64,000 bases of DNA from CAWJTV01 sp963845695 (GTDB taxonomy: Bacteria > Planctomycetota > Planctomycetia > Isosphaerales > Isosphaeraceae). This document shows positions 27,556 through 38,122 of the stretch, piece by piece (within the stretch, counting starts at the first letter, position 1; each line of letters begins with the position of its first letter). The stretch lies in contig CAWJTQ010000002.1 in the NCBI GenBank assembly GCA_963845695.1, positions 372,001 to 436,000 on the forward strand, read 5' to 3'. Under the pieces are notes generated by a model. The model made no database searches, was not told the DNA's origin, and saw nothing but the letters and a program-made list of their open reading frames with translations. The translations under genes were made by a program, and so were the position numbers.

Positions 27556-30330
27556 TCAATAGACGCCGCTCATGGTGAAGTTGAAGTACTGGACCCGGTC
27601 GCCGTAGGCATGCATCACGGGAAACGCCAGGTCGAACTCGAACGGCATGGGGCCGAACATCGGGATGTTGACCTTCAAGCCGGTTCCGACCGAGATCCGC
27701 ATGTCATTGAGCTGGTAGTTGGGCGTGACGGTGCCGAAGTCGGTGAAGATGATCTGGTTGAAGGTGTCCTTGGCGTTCCAGGGGAACTGGTATTCGACCG
27801 ACCCGACGGCCATCATGACGCCGCCCGTGGAGACGCCGAAGGCGTGCGGGCTGACCGATCGATAGTAAAATCCTCTCAGACTGCCGAAGTTGCCCGCGTA
27901 CAGCCGTTCGTAGACGGGGGTCGATTGAGTGGCGATCCCGAAGTGCCCGCGTAACGTGAAGAACTGCTTGCCCGTGCCGTCGGGCCGGTGGAAGGTTGGG
28001 ATGTACATCCGGCCCTCGGCGTCGAACTTGCTGAACGTGAAGCTGCCGAACCCCTGCTCGACCGAGAAGTTCGCGTACTGGCCCTTGGTGGCCATGAACG
28101 GGTTGTTCCGATTGTCGAAGCGCAGGCTGGGCTGGATCGCGTACAACTGAGTGTAGCCGCTGGCGGCCAGATAATCGGCGGGGGCGGGAGTCTTGTAGCC
28201 GAAGAAGTCAACCTCCTCGGCCCAGGCGGCGACGTCGACGTACGTGCTGGTGCCGAGCTGGCGGCCGATCGACACCCGGCCGCCGCCGCGGCGTTCGTCC
28301 CAGAGATAGGGATAATACCGGGAGAAGAGGTAGCCGGAGACGCCCGCACCGATCGGCAAGTCGAAGAGGTAAGGCTCGCGGAGGCTGACCTGCATCATGT
28401 TGATCCAGGTCCCCGTCTGGAGGTTGATCCGCAATTCCTGGCCGCCGCCGCGGAAGGCCGTGCCGTTGACGATGTCGCTGAGCGAGCGGGGGAACTTGGT
28501 GATGTCGAAGTCCTTCTCCCAGATGGAGACGCTGCCCAGCAGCCCCTGGAAGCTGTTGGCCCCCACGCCGACCATGAACCGGCCGGTGGGGCCCTCCTCG
28601 ACCGACGTGAGGATGTCCGCGAAGGCCCGGTTGGGGAACGGATCGTTGCGGTCGGGTCCGACGTTGGTCATGCCCATACCGGGGATGCTGGGATAGCTGC
28701 CTGGGGGCTCGCCGGCCCCGACGGGGGGCTGGCCGGGCGGGCCGCCGCCGGGCCCGGGTCCCTGACCAATGCCGGGCGGCGGCCCGGGGGGCGGCGACGG
28801 GACGTTGATCGGCGGCATGGTATCCGGCTGCGGGTCGAAGGGGTTGGGCGCGAGCAATCCCCCCGCGCCCGGTGCCGGCGCATTGCCGGCCCCTTGGGGC
28901 GGGAAGCCCGGCAAGGCGTCCGGCACCGGCAACGGTGCCGGTGCGGGGTCGCTGCCCGGCCCGGGGTCTTGCATCCGCGCCTGCGTCGCTTCGCCGATCA
29001 GCGCCGGCATCAGTTCGCCGTAGGGCTTGTCCTTGGGCCGCCGGTTCACGATCTTGATCACGATCGGCGGCTTCCCATTCTGCTGGGCTCCCTGGCTGTT
29101 CTGGAAGTAGCCCAGTGCCATCAGCCGCCGTCGGTAGATCTCGATCCGGTTCTGGTCCAGGATCTCACCGGGCAGCAGGCCGGCCATCACCGCCTCGCGA
29201 CGAATCACCTTGTCCCGGGTCCGCGCATTCCCCTCGATCTTCAGCTCGCCCAGCAGGTAGGGCTCTCCCTCCTCGATCTTGTACACCAGATCGACGACGC
29301 CCGACTGGTTGGTGAACTTCGGCTCGACGGCGATCTGGGTGTCGATGCAGCCGATCTCGTTGTACTTGATCAGCATGCGATTCTTGTCGGCGTCGCGCAC
29401 CGCCTGGAGGAACGGCCGCCCCGAGTGCAGCTCCAGGTCGGACTTCAGCGCGGGCGTCTTGAGCTTGCTGTTCCCCTCGAGGATCACGTCGCGGACGTAG
29501 TACCGAGGGCCTTCGTGGATCACGAAGGTCAGATCGAGCTCACCGAGGTCCTTCCCGGCCTTGGTCCACGGCGTCACCCTGGCCTCGAAGAAACCCTGTT
29601 GCTGATAGTATTCGACGAGCTTCTGCCGGTCATCATCGAGCATATCGCGGTGATACTTGCCGAAGAGCCCCAGGATCGGCTTCCGGGTGGTGATGTGCGT
29701 CTGCAAGGTGGCCGGCGAGGCGAACTGGCAGCCAACGAAGTGGATGCTGCCGATCTTGACCTTGGGCCCCTCGAAGATCTGGATCACGACCTTGGTATCG
29801 CCGGGATCGCCCCCTTCGAGCAGCTTGACCTCGGCGAGGTCGTAGCCCTTCTCCTGGTAGAGGCGGAGGATGTGGCCCAGCGCCAGCCGGGTGGTCATGG
29901 GATCGGCGCGGTTCTTGACCTTCAGTCCTGTGGTATCCTCCAGCTCCTTCAGGCGGATGGCTGTCCGCCCTCGGAACTCGACGTGGGTCAGGACGGGCAT
30001 CTCGTGAACCGCGAAGGTCAGGATGAGCTTTCCGCTCTTGGGCGGAGACTCCTCATAGAAGATCTGGACATCGGAGAACCACTTTTCGTGCATCAGCGAC
30101 TTGATATCGGCGTCGATCTTCTGCATGTCGAGTGGCTGTCCGACCCGGCTCAGGAGCTTGGGCCGGATCTTCTCGGGTGGGATCGTGGCGTTCCCCTCGA
30201 AGCGGATCTCGGCGATGTTCCCCTCGGGAAGCCGCTCCGCCTGCGCGAGGGCGCGGGAAGAACCGGCGGTCGAGAGCAGCAGAGCCGCAACCCCGAGCAG
30301 GCCAGCCGTCCGAATCGCCCGGGCACGATG
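27556..30330 (-). CDS. bamA: BamA/Omp85 outer-membrane assembly protein, 5' end unresolved
   Basis: This encodes several POTRA domains and a C-terminal Omp85 barrel ending in FNFTMSGVY, with the terminal aromatic typical of BamA substrates. The first in-frame ATG is at 30126, but the same frame stays open upstream. It encodes AEIRFEGNATIPPEKIRPKL (first POTRA strand) and a signal peptide (GLLGVAALLLSTAGSS) up to about 30310. No in-frame ATG was found there, so the start is missing or a frameshift lies near 30330. Between POTRA and barrel lies an unusual linker of about 110 residues rich in Pro and Gly (LPVPDALPGFPPQGAG and similar). BamA inserts beta-barrel proteins into the outer membrane. 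Planctomycete homologues often lack the BamB-E partners, and none was seen here. Confidence 0.88.
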   Translation of the reverse strand, partial: HRARAIRTAGLLGVAALLLSTAGSSRALAQAERLPEGNIAEIRFEGNATIPPEKIRPKLLSRVGQPLDMQKIDADIKSLMHEKWFSDVQIFYEESPPKSGKLILTFAVHEMPVLTHVEFRGRTAIRLKELEDTTGLKVKNRADPMTTRLALGHILRLYQEKGYDLAEVKLLEGGDPGDTKVVIQIFEGPKVKIGSIHFVGCQFASPATLQTHITTRKPILGLFGKYHRDMLDDDRQKLVEYYQQQGFFEARVTPWTKAGKDLGELDLTFVIHEGPRYYVRDVILEGNSKLKTPALKSDLELHSGRPFLQAVRDADKNRMLIKYNEIGCIDTQIAVEPKFTNQSGVVDLVYKIEEGEPYLLGELKIEGNARTRDKVIRREAVMAGLLPGEILDQNRIEIYRRRLMALGYFQNSQGAQQNGKPPIVIKIVNRRPKDKPYGELMPALIGEATQARMQDPGPGSDPAPAPLPVPDALPGFPPQGAGNAPAPGAGGLLAPNPFDPQPDTMPPINVPSPPPGPPPGIGQGPGPGGGPPGQPPVGAGEPPGSYPSIPGMGMTNVGPDRNDPFPNRAFADILTSVEEGPTGRFMVGVGANSFQGLLGSVSIWEKDFDITKFPRSLSDIVNGTAFRGGGQELRINLQTGTWINMMQVSLREPYLFDLPIGAGVSGYLFSRYYPYLWDERRGGGRVSIGRQLGTSTYVDVAAWAEEVDFFGYKTPAPADYLAASGYTQLYAIQPSLRFDNRNNPFMATKGQYANFSVEQGFGSFTFSKFDAEGRMYIPTFHRPDGTGKQFFTLRGHFGIATQSTPVYERLYAGNFGSLRGFYYRSVSPHAFGVSTGGVMMAVGSVEYQFPWNAKDTFNQIIFTDFGTVTPNYQLNDMRISVGTGLKVNIPMFGPMPFEFDLAFPVMHAYGDRVQYFNFTMSGVY

Positions 30331-31174
30331 GTCGGAATGGGGCCATGCGGCGGCGTTGCCGAAGGGGCAGGCGCATCCGTGGCCGACGTCGGCAAACCGG
30401 CGTCCGCACCAGGAGCGGTCGGCTCGGCGGGCGTCCGTCGGATTCGACCCACGGGAGCCATCCTGGCCGCCGGTGGGATCTGGCGTACGTCAGATCTCAT
30501 GAGCGATCGTTTCCTGACCCAACCGATCGGGAGCCGCCCGGACGACGTCATCCGCGATACGGGCGTTGTCCTCGAAGCCGGGACGAGGATCCGCCGGCCC
30601 ATGAGCACCGGCCGTCCTTGCCGTCCGCCGACCCCGCCGGGGAGCCATCCGCGCATTGGCCCGGATAGGGCGATCGCCCCGGCGATCTCGAGGGCGCGAC
30701 GTCCGCGCCCCTACTTTGGTACTATGCTCCAGCGGCCGGATTTCCTGGGCCTTTCCTGATCGGCCGTCGCCGTCGCCATCCCTGGCCCGGCACCGCCTCG
30801 GCCCATGCGCCGCTGTCTGTGACATGACCTGCGCGGACCTTGTACCCCAGTCGAACTGATCTCGCAACCCCGGAAGCGACGAATTCCCTTAAAGCAATGA
30901 CCGGAATCAACCGACAAAGCCCGAGCGAACCGGTTCCGCGATCGCACGCATCCGTGGGGCGCAAGCGCATGAGGCGGGTAGCCGCTGGGATTGAGCTGGA
31001 CCCTCGCAGGTCAGGGTTCTTAACTCCGAGTGAACAGCGTCAACGTGCCAGACCCGTCCCGAGCGCGGAATTTCCTCGACAAGGCCCGCGGAGCCGATTA
31101 ATTTGACACGTGAGTTGCTTCGTGCCTCGTACCGCAAGAACGGACTGATTTACGGTGGCCAGGGTGATCCGATC
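30331..31174. other. Intergenic region between divergent bamA and the methyltransferase
   Basis: About 840 bp with no convincing gene. ORFs on both strands are short and Arg/Pro-rich. Promoters for both divergent genes are expected but no consensus was clear. Confidence 0.45.
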
Positions 31175-32206
31175 ATGATCCACTTCCTTCTGCTCGTCCT
31201 GGGAATCGGCTCGTGTTTCTCCTCACCCAAACTTGTAGAGACCGACCCACCCGGCGGCGAAACGGCGACCGCGGTCCTGAAGCGCGAGGCCAGGTCACTC
31301 GAGCCGCTGGTCACCTCCCAGCTTGCCGGAGACTTCTTGAGGGCGACTCCCCGCCTTCCCGTCATCGCCCCGCGCAAGCTCTTTCTCGACGCGACGAAGA
31401 AGACCTACTTGACCGAGGCTGCCGCCGGTTCTTTGAGCGAGACAGCGAAGCGGACGCTGCAACCGTTCCCCGTCGATGAGTCGCTCTACTACACCACGAA
31501 GTATGGCTCGCCTCTGGCCTACGCGCGGCCGCTTGACCTGCTCGGGCAATCCGGCCTGGAGAGCGTCTCGGGCTTGAAGATCCTGGACTTCGGCTATGGC
31601 ACCGTCGGCCATATCCGGCTCCTCGCCGGACTCGGGGCCGACGTCACCGGCGTTGACGTCGATCCGATGCTCAGCGCCCTTTATAGCGCACCCGAGGATC
31701 AAGGCGTCGTCAAGAACCCGAGCGGCCGCGACGGGCGGATCCGGCTGATCGACGGCCGCTTCCCGGCCGACGAGGCCATCCGATCGGCCGTCGGTCGAGG
31801 TTTCGACCTCATCATCTCCAAGAACACTCTCAAGCGCGGTTACGTCCATCCCGAACGACCGGTCGAGCCCAGGCGACTCCTCAACCTGGGCGTCGGGGAC
31901 GCCGCGTTCGTCAAGGCGATCCACGAAGCCCTGAAGCCGGGCGGACGCATGCTGATCTACAACATCTGCCCGGCACCCAGTCTCCCCGGCCAGCCTTACA
32001 AGAACTGGGCGGAGGGACGCTGCCCGTTCGACAGGAACCTTTGGGAAGCCGCGGGTTTTCGCGTCGTCGCATTCGACCGCGAGGACTCCGAGACCATCCG
32101 TAAGATCGCCCACGCCCTCGGGTGGGATCAAGGCGAATCATCGATCGATCTCAAGACCGACCTGTTCGCGTGGTACTCGCTGTTCGAGAGACCGGCACGC
32201 CGATGA
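31175..32206 (+). CDS. SAM-dependent methyltransferase-like protein with N-terminal signal sequence
   Basis: I prefer the ATG at 31175 (MIHFLLLVLGIGSCFSS), which gives a short signal or lipoprotein-like sequence. An upstream in-frame start at 31103 is less likely. The core shows a class I methyltransferase fold: motif I VSGLKILDFGYGTVGHIRLL, motif II GADVTGVDVDPML, and later FDLIISKNTL and LKPGGRMLIYNI. The first glycine motif is DFGYGTVG instead of the common ExGxGxG. An exported methyltransferase fold is unusual, so it may be a degenerate or periplasmic member with unknown substrate. The N-terminal 100 residues do not match a known domain. Confidence 0.65.
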   Translation: MIHFLLLVLGIGSCFSSPKLVETDPPGGETATAVLKREARSLEPLVTSQLAGDFLRATPRLPVIAPRKLFLDATKKTYLTEAAAGSLSETAKRTLQPFPVDESLYYTTKYGSPLAYARPLDLLGQSGLESVSGLKILDFGYGTVGHIRLLAGLGADVTGVDVDPMLSALYSAPEDQGVVKNPSGRDGRIRLIDGRFPADEAIRSAVGRGFDLIISKNTLKRGYVHPERPVEPRRLLNLGVGDAAFVKAIHEALKPGGRMLIYNICPAPSLPGQPYKNWAEGRCPFDRNLWEAAGFRVVAFDREDSETIRKIAHALGWDQGESSIDLKTDLFAWYSLFERPARR

Positions 32207-32391
32207 GCTGGGACGCGAGCGGAATCGGGGACGCCGCGGGTTTTCCATCGCGTGCGCCCGCCAGCGTCTTCCTCACGTCAACCCCGATCCAGCAGCGCGA
32301 AGATCGACGTCATTGGCTTTCGCTGGCGACCTGCGTCGGCCGTACGAACCTCGAATCGCCTCGCGACCGCTACTGGACCCGCTGGAGCGCG

Positions 32392-33037
32392 TCATGAAAC
32401 TCGGGCGGCGTTGGGATGATCTGCACTCCCGCTGGGCTCAGTCGCTGCTCGTTGCGCATCGAGGGGAGGCTGTCGATGAGCCCGTGCCCATAGCCTCGAG
32501 GCGAATACGGCCACACAGCCGAGAGCCAGGCCGGACGCGGCCATGACAAGGTGATTCGATCGGTGAGGGACCAAGGCCAGCCCGGTCCACGCAGGGGAGT
32601 TGAAGAGCCGCTCGGCATCGATCACGGCGGGAGGAAGGTCGCCATCAAGGATTTGGATCAGATGCCCGGTGTGGCCGACGGGGCGGACCACGAAGAAATG
32701 ACCCTCTCAACCCAGCTTGGCGAAGAGCAACACCGGCCCCTGGATGGCGGAACGCCGCTTCGGAAGGACGACGGCGTTGACAGGAAGTCCGAAATGCCCC
32801 GCGGCCTCGCGAAGCTGGCGGAACGAGTGGCCCTCAGCACCGGCGGCGCCAAGCACGGATCGCAGTTCGACTCAATTCGACGGAATGCCCCGTCAGGCGG
32901 AACAACTGATAGAGGGCGACCGTGCCGCAATCCCAGGAATCCACCTTGGGCGGTTCCTCAGCGGCGGAGGCCGTGCCCGGCCAGCTCACTGCGATCGCGC
33001 CACCCAATAAGATGAGGCTGGCCCATCGCGGCCTCAT
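32392..33037 (-). CDS. C39-peptidase-like exported protein, two frameshifts
   Basis: The start (MRPRWASLILLGGAIAVSWP, ending GTASAAEE) is a signal peptide. It is followed by VDSWDCGTVALYQLFRLTGH, the Cys-containing start of a papain-like C39 domain. In the next frame QLREAAGHFGLPVNAVVLP follows. Then, after another shift, come FFVVRPVGHTGHLIQILDGD (catalytic His region) and a C-terminal transmembrane segment (LVMAASGLALGCVAVF). C39 domains process bacteriocin-type leaders or proteins. In planctomycetes such proteins accompany DUF1573/pseudopilin genes. The ATG overlaps the stop of the upstream gene by 4 nt (ATGA), so it is the last gene of the operon running from 37001. Confidence 0.65.
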
Positions 33038-34165
33038 CGGCTCCTCCAGTACCAGAATCCGGCGATAGCCAGCGTGAGCGCCCCGGCCGCGCCGAAACTA
33101 CCGTAGAGGGCCCCCGACCACCCCAAGCCCGCCCGCGCCGCGGATGACGCTTCGAGTTGCTGCGCCTGCCGGTTAGCCTCCTCGAGTGCCTCGTCGAGCG
33201 ATTTGCGATGACTCTCAGGATCGATGTGGACGATCTCTTTCTCCTTGCTAGCCGCCTCGCTTTCCATTTCGCGCTGAAGCTTCCTCAAACCCTCATCGCT
33301 GGCGACGAGCGCGTGCTTCTTCACCGAGAAAAACGGGTCCTTCAGCCCTTGATTGAACTTCACGGTGTTAATCAGGACGCGGTGAGTATCGATGTAAGTC
33401 GGCTCCTTGCGGACGACCATCTCGCCTCGCTTGCCTTGGCCGACAAAGCCCCAGACCTTCCCCTGGGTCGGGAACCAGATGGCTCTACCCTCTGGCACCT
33501 GGACGCGCTCCATACGCGTAATCTCGCCTCGGACTTGAAGGGCGTCGCCGCTGTAATACTCATACCGGACCGGGTAGCCATCCCGCTGCGGATCGATCCA
33601 CAGGCGAATGTAAGGCAGGTCGCCGTGCCAGCCTTCCAGAAGCTTCTTGGGTTGTCTGAGCATGCTGACCTTCAAGCAGCGGCAGCCGCCGACATCCTCC
33701 CACCCGAGCACCTTGAAGTCGTGTTCGGCCGGCTCGCCGGGGGTCGGCATGTACCAGGCGAGGAAGATGGCGCTCGGGGCTGTCGGGACGCCCCAACGAC
33801 CCGGGCCCGCCGGGTCCAGACTCCGGGTTCCGAGTTCGGATCGGAGTGTCACCATCCGGCGTCGCGTCCATCATCTCCATGCGGCCGCTCAGGATCGAGA
33901 AGATGGTGCGACCCCTGGGTTTGCCGGATCGTTGGCTGAAAAGATCGAGGAGCGTTGCACCGTCGCTTCGATAGGCATAAAATGTCTGGAATTCGCGTGC
34001 GGAATCGGGCTTGCCGGAACCCGCGCCCGTGTATTCCAGGTTCCCCTCATGGATGAAGGAGACATCGCGGAATGATGAATGATATCTCTGAAGCAGAGCG
34101 AAGACTGTCGCCCCATCCATCGCCGGGTCGGTCTGAGACGTTGACAGGAGGGCCAGCGAGAGCAT
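33034..34165 (-). CDS. Exported LolA-like/outer-membrane lipoprotein-sorting-like protein, one frameshift
   Basis: The start at 34165 (MLSLALLSTSQTDPAMDGAT) gives a signal sequence. The following ATVFALLQRYHSSFRDVSFI and LEYTGAGSGK are the first strands of a LolA-like lipid-binding fold. The frame changes near 33850. The second part continues with FLAWYMPTPGEPAEHDFKVL, KLLEGWHGDLPYIRLWIDPQ and RYEYYSGD. A long charged coiled-coil follows (RKLQREMESEAASKEKEIVH, LDEALEEANRQAQQLE), then a C-terminal transmembrane helix (GAAGALTLAIAGFWYW). It is the fourth gene of the minus-strand operon. Confidence 0.6.
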
Positions 34166-34379
34166 GATTGAGGCCACGATTAGCTCCTGAATCTGGAATG
34201 CCTGGCCCGTCACTGCGCGTTGCACGATGACTCGCACCAGCGATGTCTGGCAGATTGCAGCGCGGGCTCGCAAGCAGGCCAGGAACGACGCTCCGGGTAG
34301 AGCCCGTCCAAGCGATGGTGGCGCGCTGCCCCACCCGGGGCTGAACGGGTAGCGAAGACGGCAATCGGGACCGTAGCAG

Positions 34380-34874
34380 TTATTCGAGCGTGTAGTAAAA
34401 AGCGTACTGGTCGCAGTCGTATCCGTTCATGAGGTTGCAGGCGGGGTTGCCGCCTATCAATTGGCAGGTGCCCGAACTGCTACCCGAGCCGCCATTGCAT
34501 TCCGAGGACTCGACCGGCTTGGGATAGGCAAGAGGGGTTCCCGGCGTCGCATTGAGCTGGTAGTTCGGCACATTGGCGCACTGAATGCATGTCGTTCCGA
34601 TGTTTGCTGCATTGCACCCGGTCCACGCCACGACTGTAAAGCCAGCGGAAGTCAGTTGGAACACCATTAAAGCAGTGCAATTCGGAAGCGTGGGGTTAAC
34701 TGTCCTGAACCACGACGGGCTGGCCCCGCGCACTCGATCCAGGAGCCGCTCGGGAATGGCCGAGAAGGACGTAGTAGTCGTCACGGTCAGGGCCGCGAGG
34801 AACGAGACCAAGGCAACCGCCAGTAGCCCGATCGAGATCCGATCATGGCCGACCAGGTTCTTGATGCGAATCAT
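34380..34874 (-). CDS. Secreted Cys-rich protein (unknown)
   Basis: The 164 residues start with a membrane anchor or signal (SIGLLAVALVSFLAALTV). The mature part carries many cysteines (WTGCNAANIGTTCIQCANVP and SECNGGSGSSSGTCQLIGGN), suggesting disulfides outside the cytoplasm. It is the third gene of the DUF1573/DUF1559 operon. No known family. Confidence 0.6.
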   Translation of the reverse strand: MIRIKNLVGHDRISIGLLAVALVSFLAALTVTTTTSFSAIPERLLDRVRGASPSWFRTVNPTLPNCTALMVFQLTSAGFTVVAWTGCNAANIGTTCIQCANVPNYQLNATPGTPLAYPKPVESSECNGGSGSSSGTCQLIGGNPACNLMNGYDCDQYAFYYTLE

Positions 34875-34924
34875 CCGTATCCTCCGTCTTGAATGCCACG
34901 TGGCAAAAAGACGTCACCGCGCGA

Positions 34925-35934
34925 TCAATCCACGAGCTCGCCTCCGTTGCGGGTACCGAGGCCCCGCCACACCGACAACTGGATTCCTTCCAGCGCAAAT
35001 CGGACCGACCCGTCACCCATCAGCACGTTCACGCCGCCCATGTGCCAACTCCGCGCCGTTGCCATGCCGGGCGGCGGGAAGGCATTTGGCAAGATGCAAT
35101 CCGGCACGCGGCCGTTGGGGGATTGCGTATGGGTGTAAAGAGTGCGGTCCCTGCCACACCAGAACCAGCGGTTACCCGCGAGCGGGTACGCCTTGACTCC
35201 CGGCCGGGCGGCCACGTGGCATCCGATCAACAATTCATCAGCCGTGTTGACGCCAACGGTCAGTCCCCAGAAGTCGCGCTCGGGGACGGCGCTGCCCGCA
35301 GAGCCCGAGCCACGCAGCCGTTCGGAAAAGGCCGCGGTATGGCTCAGGCCGTCCGTGACGTAGGACGGACGTGTCATCTGGTTCTCCATGAACAGGCCGT
35401 TCCCGCTATCGCGGGTCTCAACCCATGGCGCAATGGATGGGCCCAATCCTACATTGCCCCGGTAATTGTTGCCGGTGGCGGAAAAAGGACCGCTATCGGT
35501 CGGGCAGAGGAAGGTGTCAATGCGAACGTTCATCGCCGTCGCGTTGATTGCGGCCAGCGCGACGCTTTGGGCCAGGGTACTTCGCCGAAATTGTCGGTCG
35601 CGACCGTGCCTGCCGTAAAGTTAACCGAGTTGTAGATCGCACGTTGCTCGAAGTACGGCAACAGCCGAACATGAATCGAAAACATGCCATCATAGATGAG
35701 TACGGCTGCGGCTCCGAAACCCGTCCACGAAAGCGGATAGCACTGATGGTCGGTCTCGTATCCGTGCAGCGCCAGCCCGATCTGGTGCAAGTTGTTCTCG
35801 CACCGTGCTCGCCGTGCCGCCTCGCGCGCCGACTGGACGGCGGGGAGCAGCACCGCCGCCAGGATCGACAGGATCCCCATGACCACGAGCAGCTCGATGA
35901 GCGTGAAACCACGGGCAGGCCAGGGCTGTCTCAT
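34925..35934 (-). CDS. DUF1559 pseudopilin (type II secretion-like prepilin), one frameshift
   Basis: The N-terminus RGFTLIELLVVMGILSILAA is the type IV/type II pilin prepeptidase site and hydrophobic helix. AAVLLPAVQSAREAARRARC, then NNLHQIGLALHGYE, are hallmarks of the DUF1559 family that is expanded in planctomycetes. The frame changes near 35580. The continuing frame gives TLAQSVALAAINATAMNVRI, DTFLCPTDSGP and the typical end motif VNVLMGDGSVRF. DUF1559 proteins are surface or pseudopilus proteins processed by a PilD-type peptidase. It starts 5 nt after the DUF1573 gene ends, so the two are co-transcribed. Confidence 0.85.
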
Positions 35935-35938
35935 CGCG

Positions 35939-37001
35939 TCAAACCCCCGGGGGCAGGATCACGATACTCAGGGAAACGATCGGTTGATCCTCGACGTCGG
36001 TCTTAATCGTGACTTGCGGGTCGCGCTCGTGGGAGGCCAGCTCCGGGTCGATCCGAAGCCTCAACGTGTGCACGGGCCGGGCACCGCGGTCGAATTCGCG
36101 GCTCGCAACCAAATGCGATGGTCCCGCATCGCTGATACGGAATGGGCGGTTGTCGAACGTCCTGATCGTGATCGTGTGCATCAGATCGCGCTCCGACCGT
36201 CTCAAGACCAGCCTCGATGGATTCGCGCGAATGACGGGGACAACCCGCCAGAAGACTGGCTGTTCCCGAGAGCGCCCCTCGGGCCAGCGGAATCGCAGGG
36301 AGCCGCGATGTGGCCCCGCTTTCGGTGACGGAGGCAGTGCGATCTCGACATCACGAACGTATGAGATAACGCCTTCGGACTCCGTCTGCCCACGGGGCTT
36401 CCCGAGGAATCGGACAACCAAAGGCGAATCCGCCTCGACTTTCGTGGGAAGAACATCGCCTTCTTGGGCCAGCCGGCGAGAGATAATTTCGCATCACCTG
36501 TCGGCCAGCCCGGCCGATCGGAAGTGTGCGGGACGACTCCGGCGTATCTCGGACTTCCCACTCGGGGTAGGCAGCGACGCGCAACGCGTACGTCCTATTC
36601 GGGCATTCGTCACTGTCGGTCTGGATCAGGAACCCGACGCGTTTCTTTTCCGGCTCGAGGGAGGGAGCGACTTTCAACACGACGGGGATCGGACACCGGC
36701 CGCCCGGTGGGATCGCCTCTTTGGAGAGCGGTCCGATCTGCGAACAGCAAGGGGTCGTGGCCGTTGCACCGGTTAGCCGGATCGGGCGCTTTGTCGGGTT
36801 GGTGAAGGTGAAGTCGTGGTGCAGGGTCTGGCCGCGGGCCAGGACCGGTCCGAAGTCATATTCCTCAAAATGCCGCCTTTGCCCCCCCCCCGATGAATCG
36901 GTGGAATCGGCAAGGATCGCGGAGATATCCGCTTCCGGATTCGCGCCGGAGCAACCGACGGCCAGCAACGGCAGGAAGACGATCCAGTTCCCACGTCTCA
37001 C
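35939..37001 (-). CDS. DUF1573 lipoprotein, one frameshift
   Basis: A GTG start at 37001 with AGGGAG upstream gives a lipoprotein signal VRRGNWIVFLPLLAVGCSG (lipobox LAVGC). The following YDFGPVLARGQTLHHDFTF, TNPTKRPIRLTGATATTPCC is the DUF1573 Ig-like fold with its conserved CC. Near 36495 the frame changes. The continuing frame gives EGDVLPTKVEADSPLVVRFL and EIALPPSPKAGP, further beta-strands of a second Ig-like unit. It is the first gene of a minus-strand operon: DUF1573, DUF1559 pseudopilin, Cys-rich protein, LolA-like and C39-like. Confidence 0.8.
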
Positions 37002-38122
37002 CTTGGTGCTCCCTAAGGGGCTAGGCGGAACGGAAGGAGAAATCAGCCATTCGTATGAGTTTGTTAAGTCAGTTTTTCGGAGCGCGATTCTATCGAGGCC
37101 GATACGCCGTGTCAAAAAGAAAGTGTCAAAAAAAACGAGACTCCTCGTCGACCACCACCGATCTCAGCGCGGCGGGTGCGGTAAACCTGGGGAGTGCGAC
37201 GATCCGACCCGCGCCTCTTCCCCCTCACTTCGGGCCAAATTGGTCATTCGAGTGGCCCACCTTTCCGAATTTTTGGATTTTTTTATCTCCCTCTGTGGTC
37301 GAGAGTTCCGGAGCCAATCGCCCCGGAATCCGCGATAGGTGCATTAACGGATCATCAAACCTGTGGCATACTGAATAATATGGACCATGTGCGACCGTCA
37401 CCGACCGGAAACTATGGCTGCGAGCCACGGGGCTGTGCCGCCTGCGGCCGGGCCCGGCACAGCGATTTGGGGACTCGGCCCGAACTCGCTGGGGGCCATG
37501 GGGATCGGAGAGGGAGCCGCGGCCAAAAGTGATCACCGAGTGCCAAATCGTGCCACAATTCTCGGGAAGTCAGGCCCACCTCACATCCGGCCCCGCCCAG
37601 AACCCCCGCCGGATCCGGACGTCCCGCAGATCCTGAGTAGGGACTCCCCTCTTCCTTCGTTTCCTTGGTGACCTTCTGTTCGGGATCCGGACGTCCCGCC
37701 GGTCTTGAGTAGGGACTCTGGGAAGGGGTCAAAGCCACCGACCCCAGACGGTGCGGTGGTGATCGCCGAGGACTCTCAAAAAAACGGAATCATGGGTGGG
37801 CAGTGTCTCCTGGCAGGACTCTTCGCCATGGGCGCGGGACCTCGTCCCATCAATTAATCGGCCCCGGCAACCGAAGGCGGGACAAGCTCCGACCCCTCCG
37901 GGAGCATGACACGTCGAGTCGCGAGGACGACTTGCCACACCCGCGACGCGCGGTCAGCCCAGGGCCGCAGAGACCACCCGCTTGCGTCGCCGGGCGCGGC
38001 GCCCGAGGACGGCCGCGGTGGAATTCGCTTCGGGAGTGGGGTAGACTCCTTCAGATTGTGTCGAAGCCCCCGTTTCCGGTCGTGACCGAACGAGAGATCA
38101 CAATCGATCGGATACGAACCCG
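37002..38122. other. Intergenic region with dispersed repeats
   Basis: About 1.1 kb without a convincing gene. It should hold the promoter of the minus-strand operon. Two direct repeats are annotated separately (37609-37718). Confidence 0.45.
37609..37718. repeat. Pair of 38-bp direct repeats
   Basis: Copies at 37609-37646 and 37681-37718 share GGATCCGGACGTCCCGC and TGAGTAGGGACTC with few differences. They are separated by 34 bp. No adjacent coding function is evident. Confidence 0.7.

Noticed and set aside
27988..30759. 923-codon ORF on the plus strand opposite bamA
   Set aside because: Antisense shadow of a high-GC gene. Composition is Arg/Pro/Gly/Asp-rich with no domain, while the minus strand encodes BamA.
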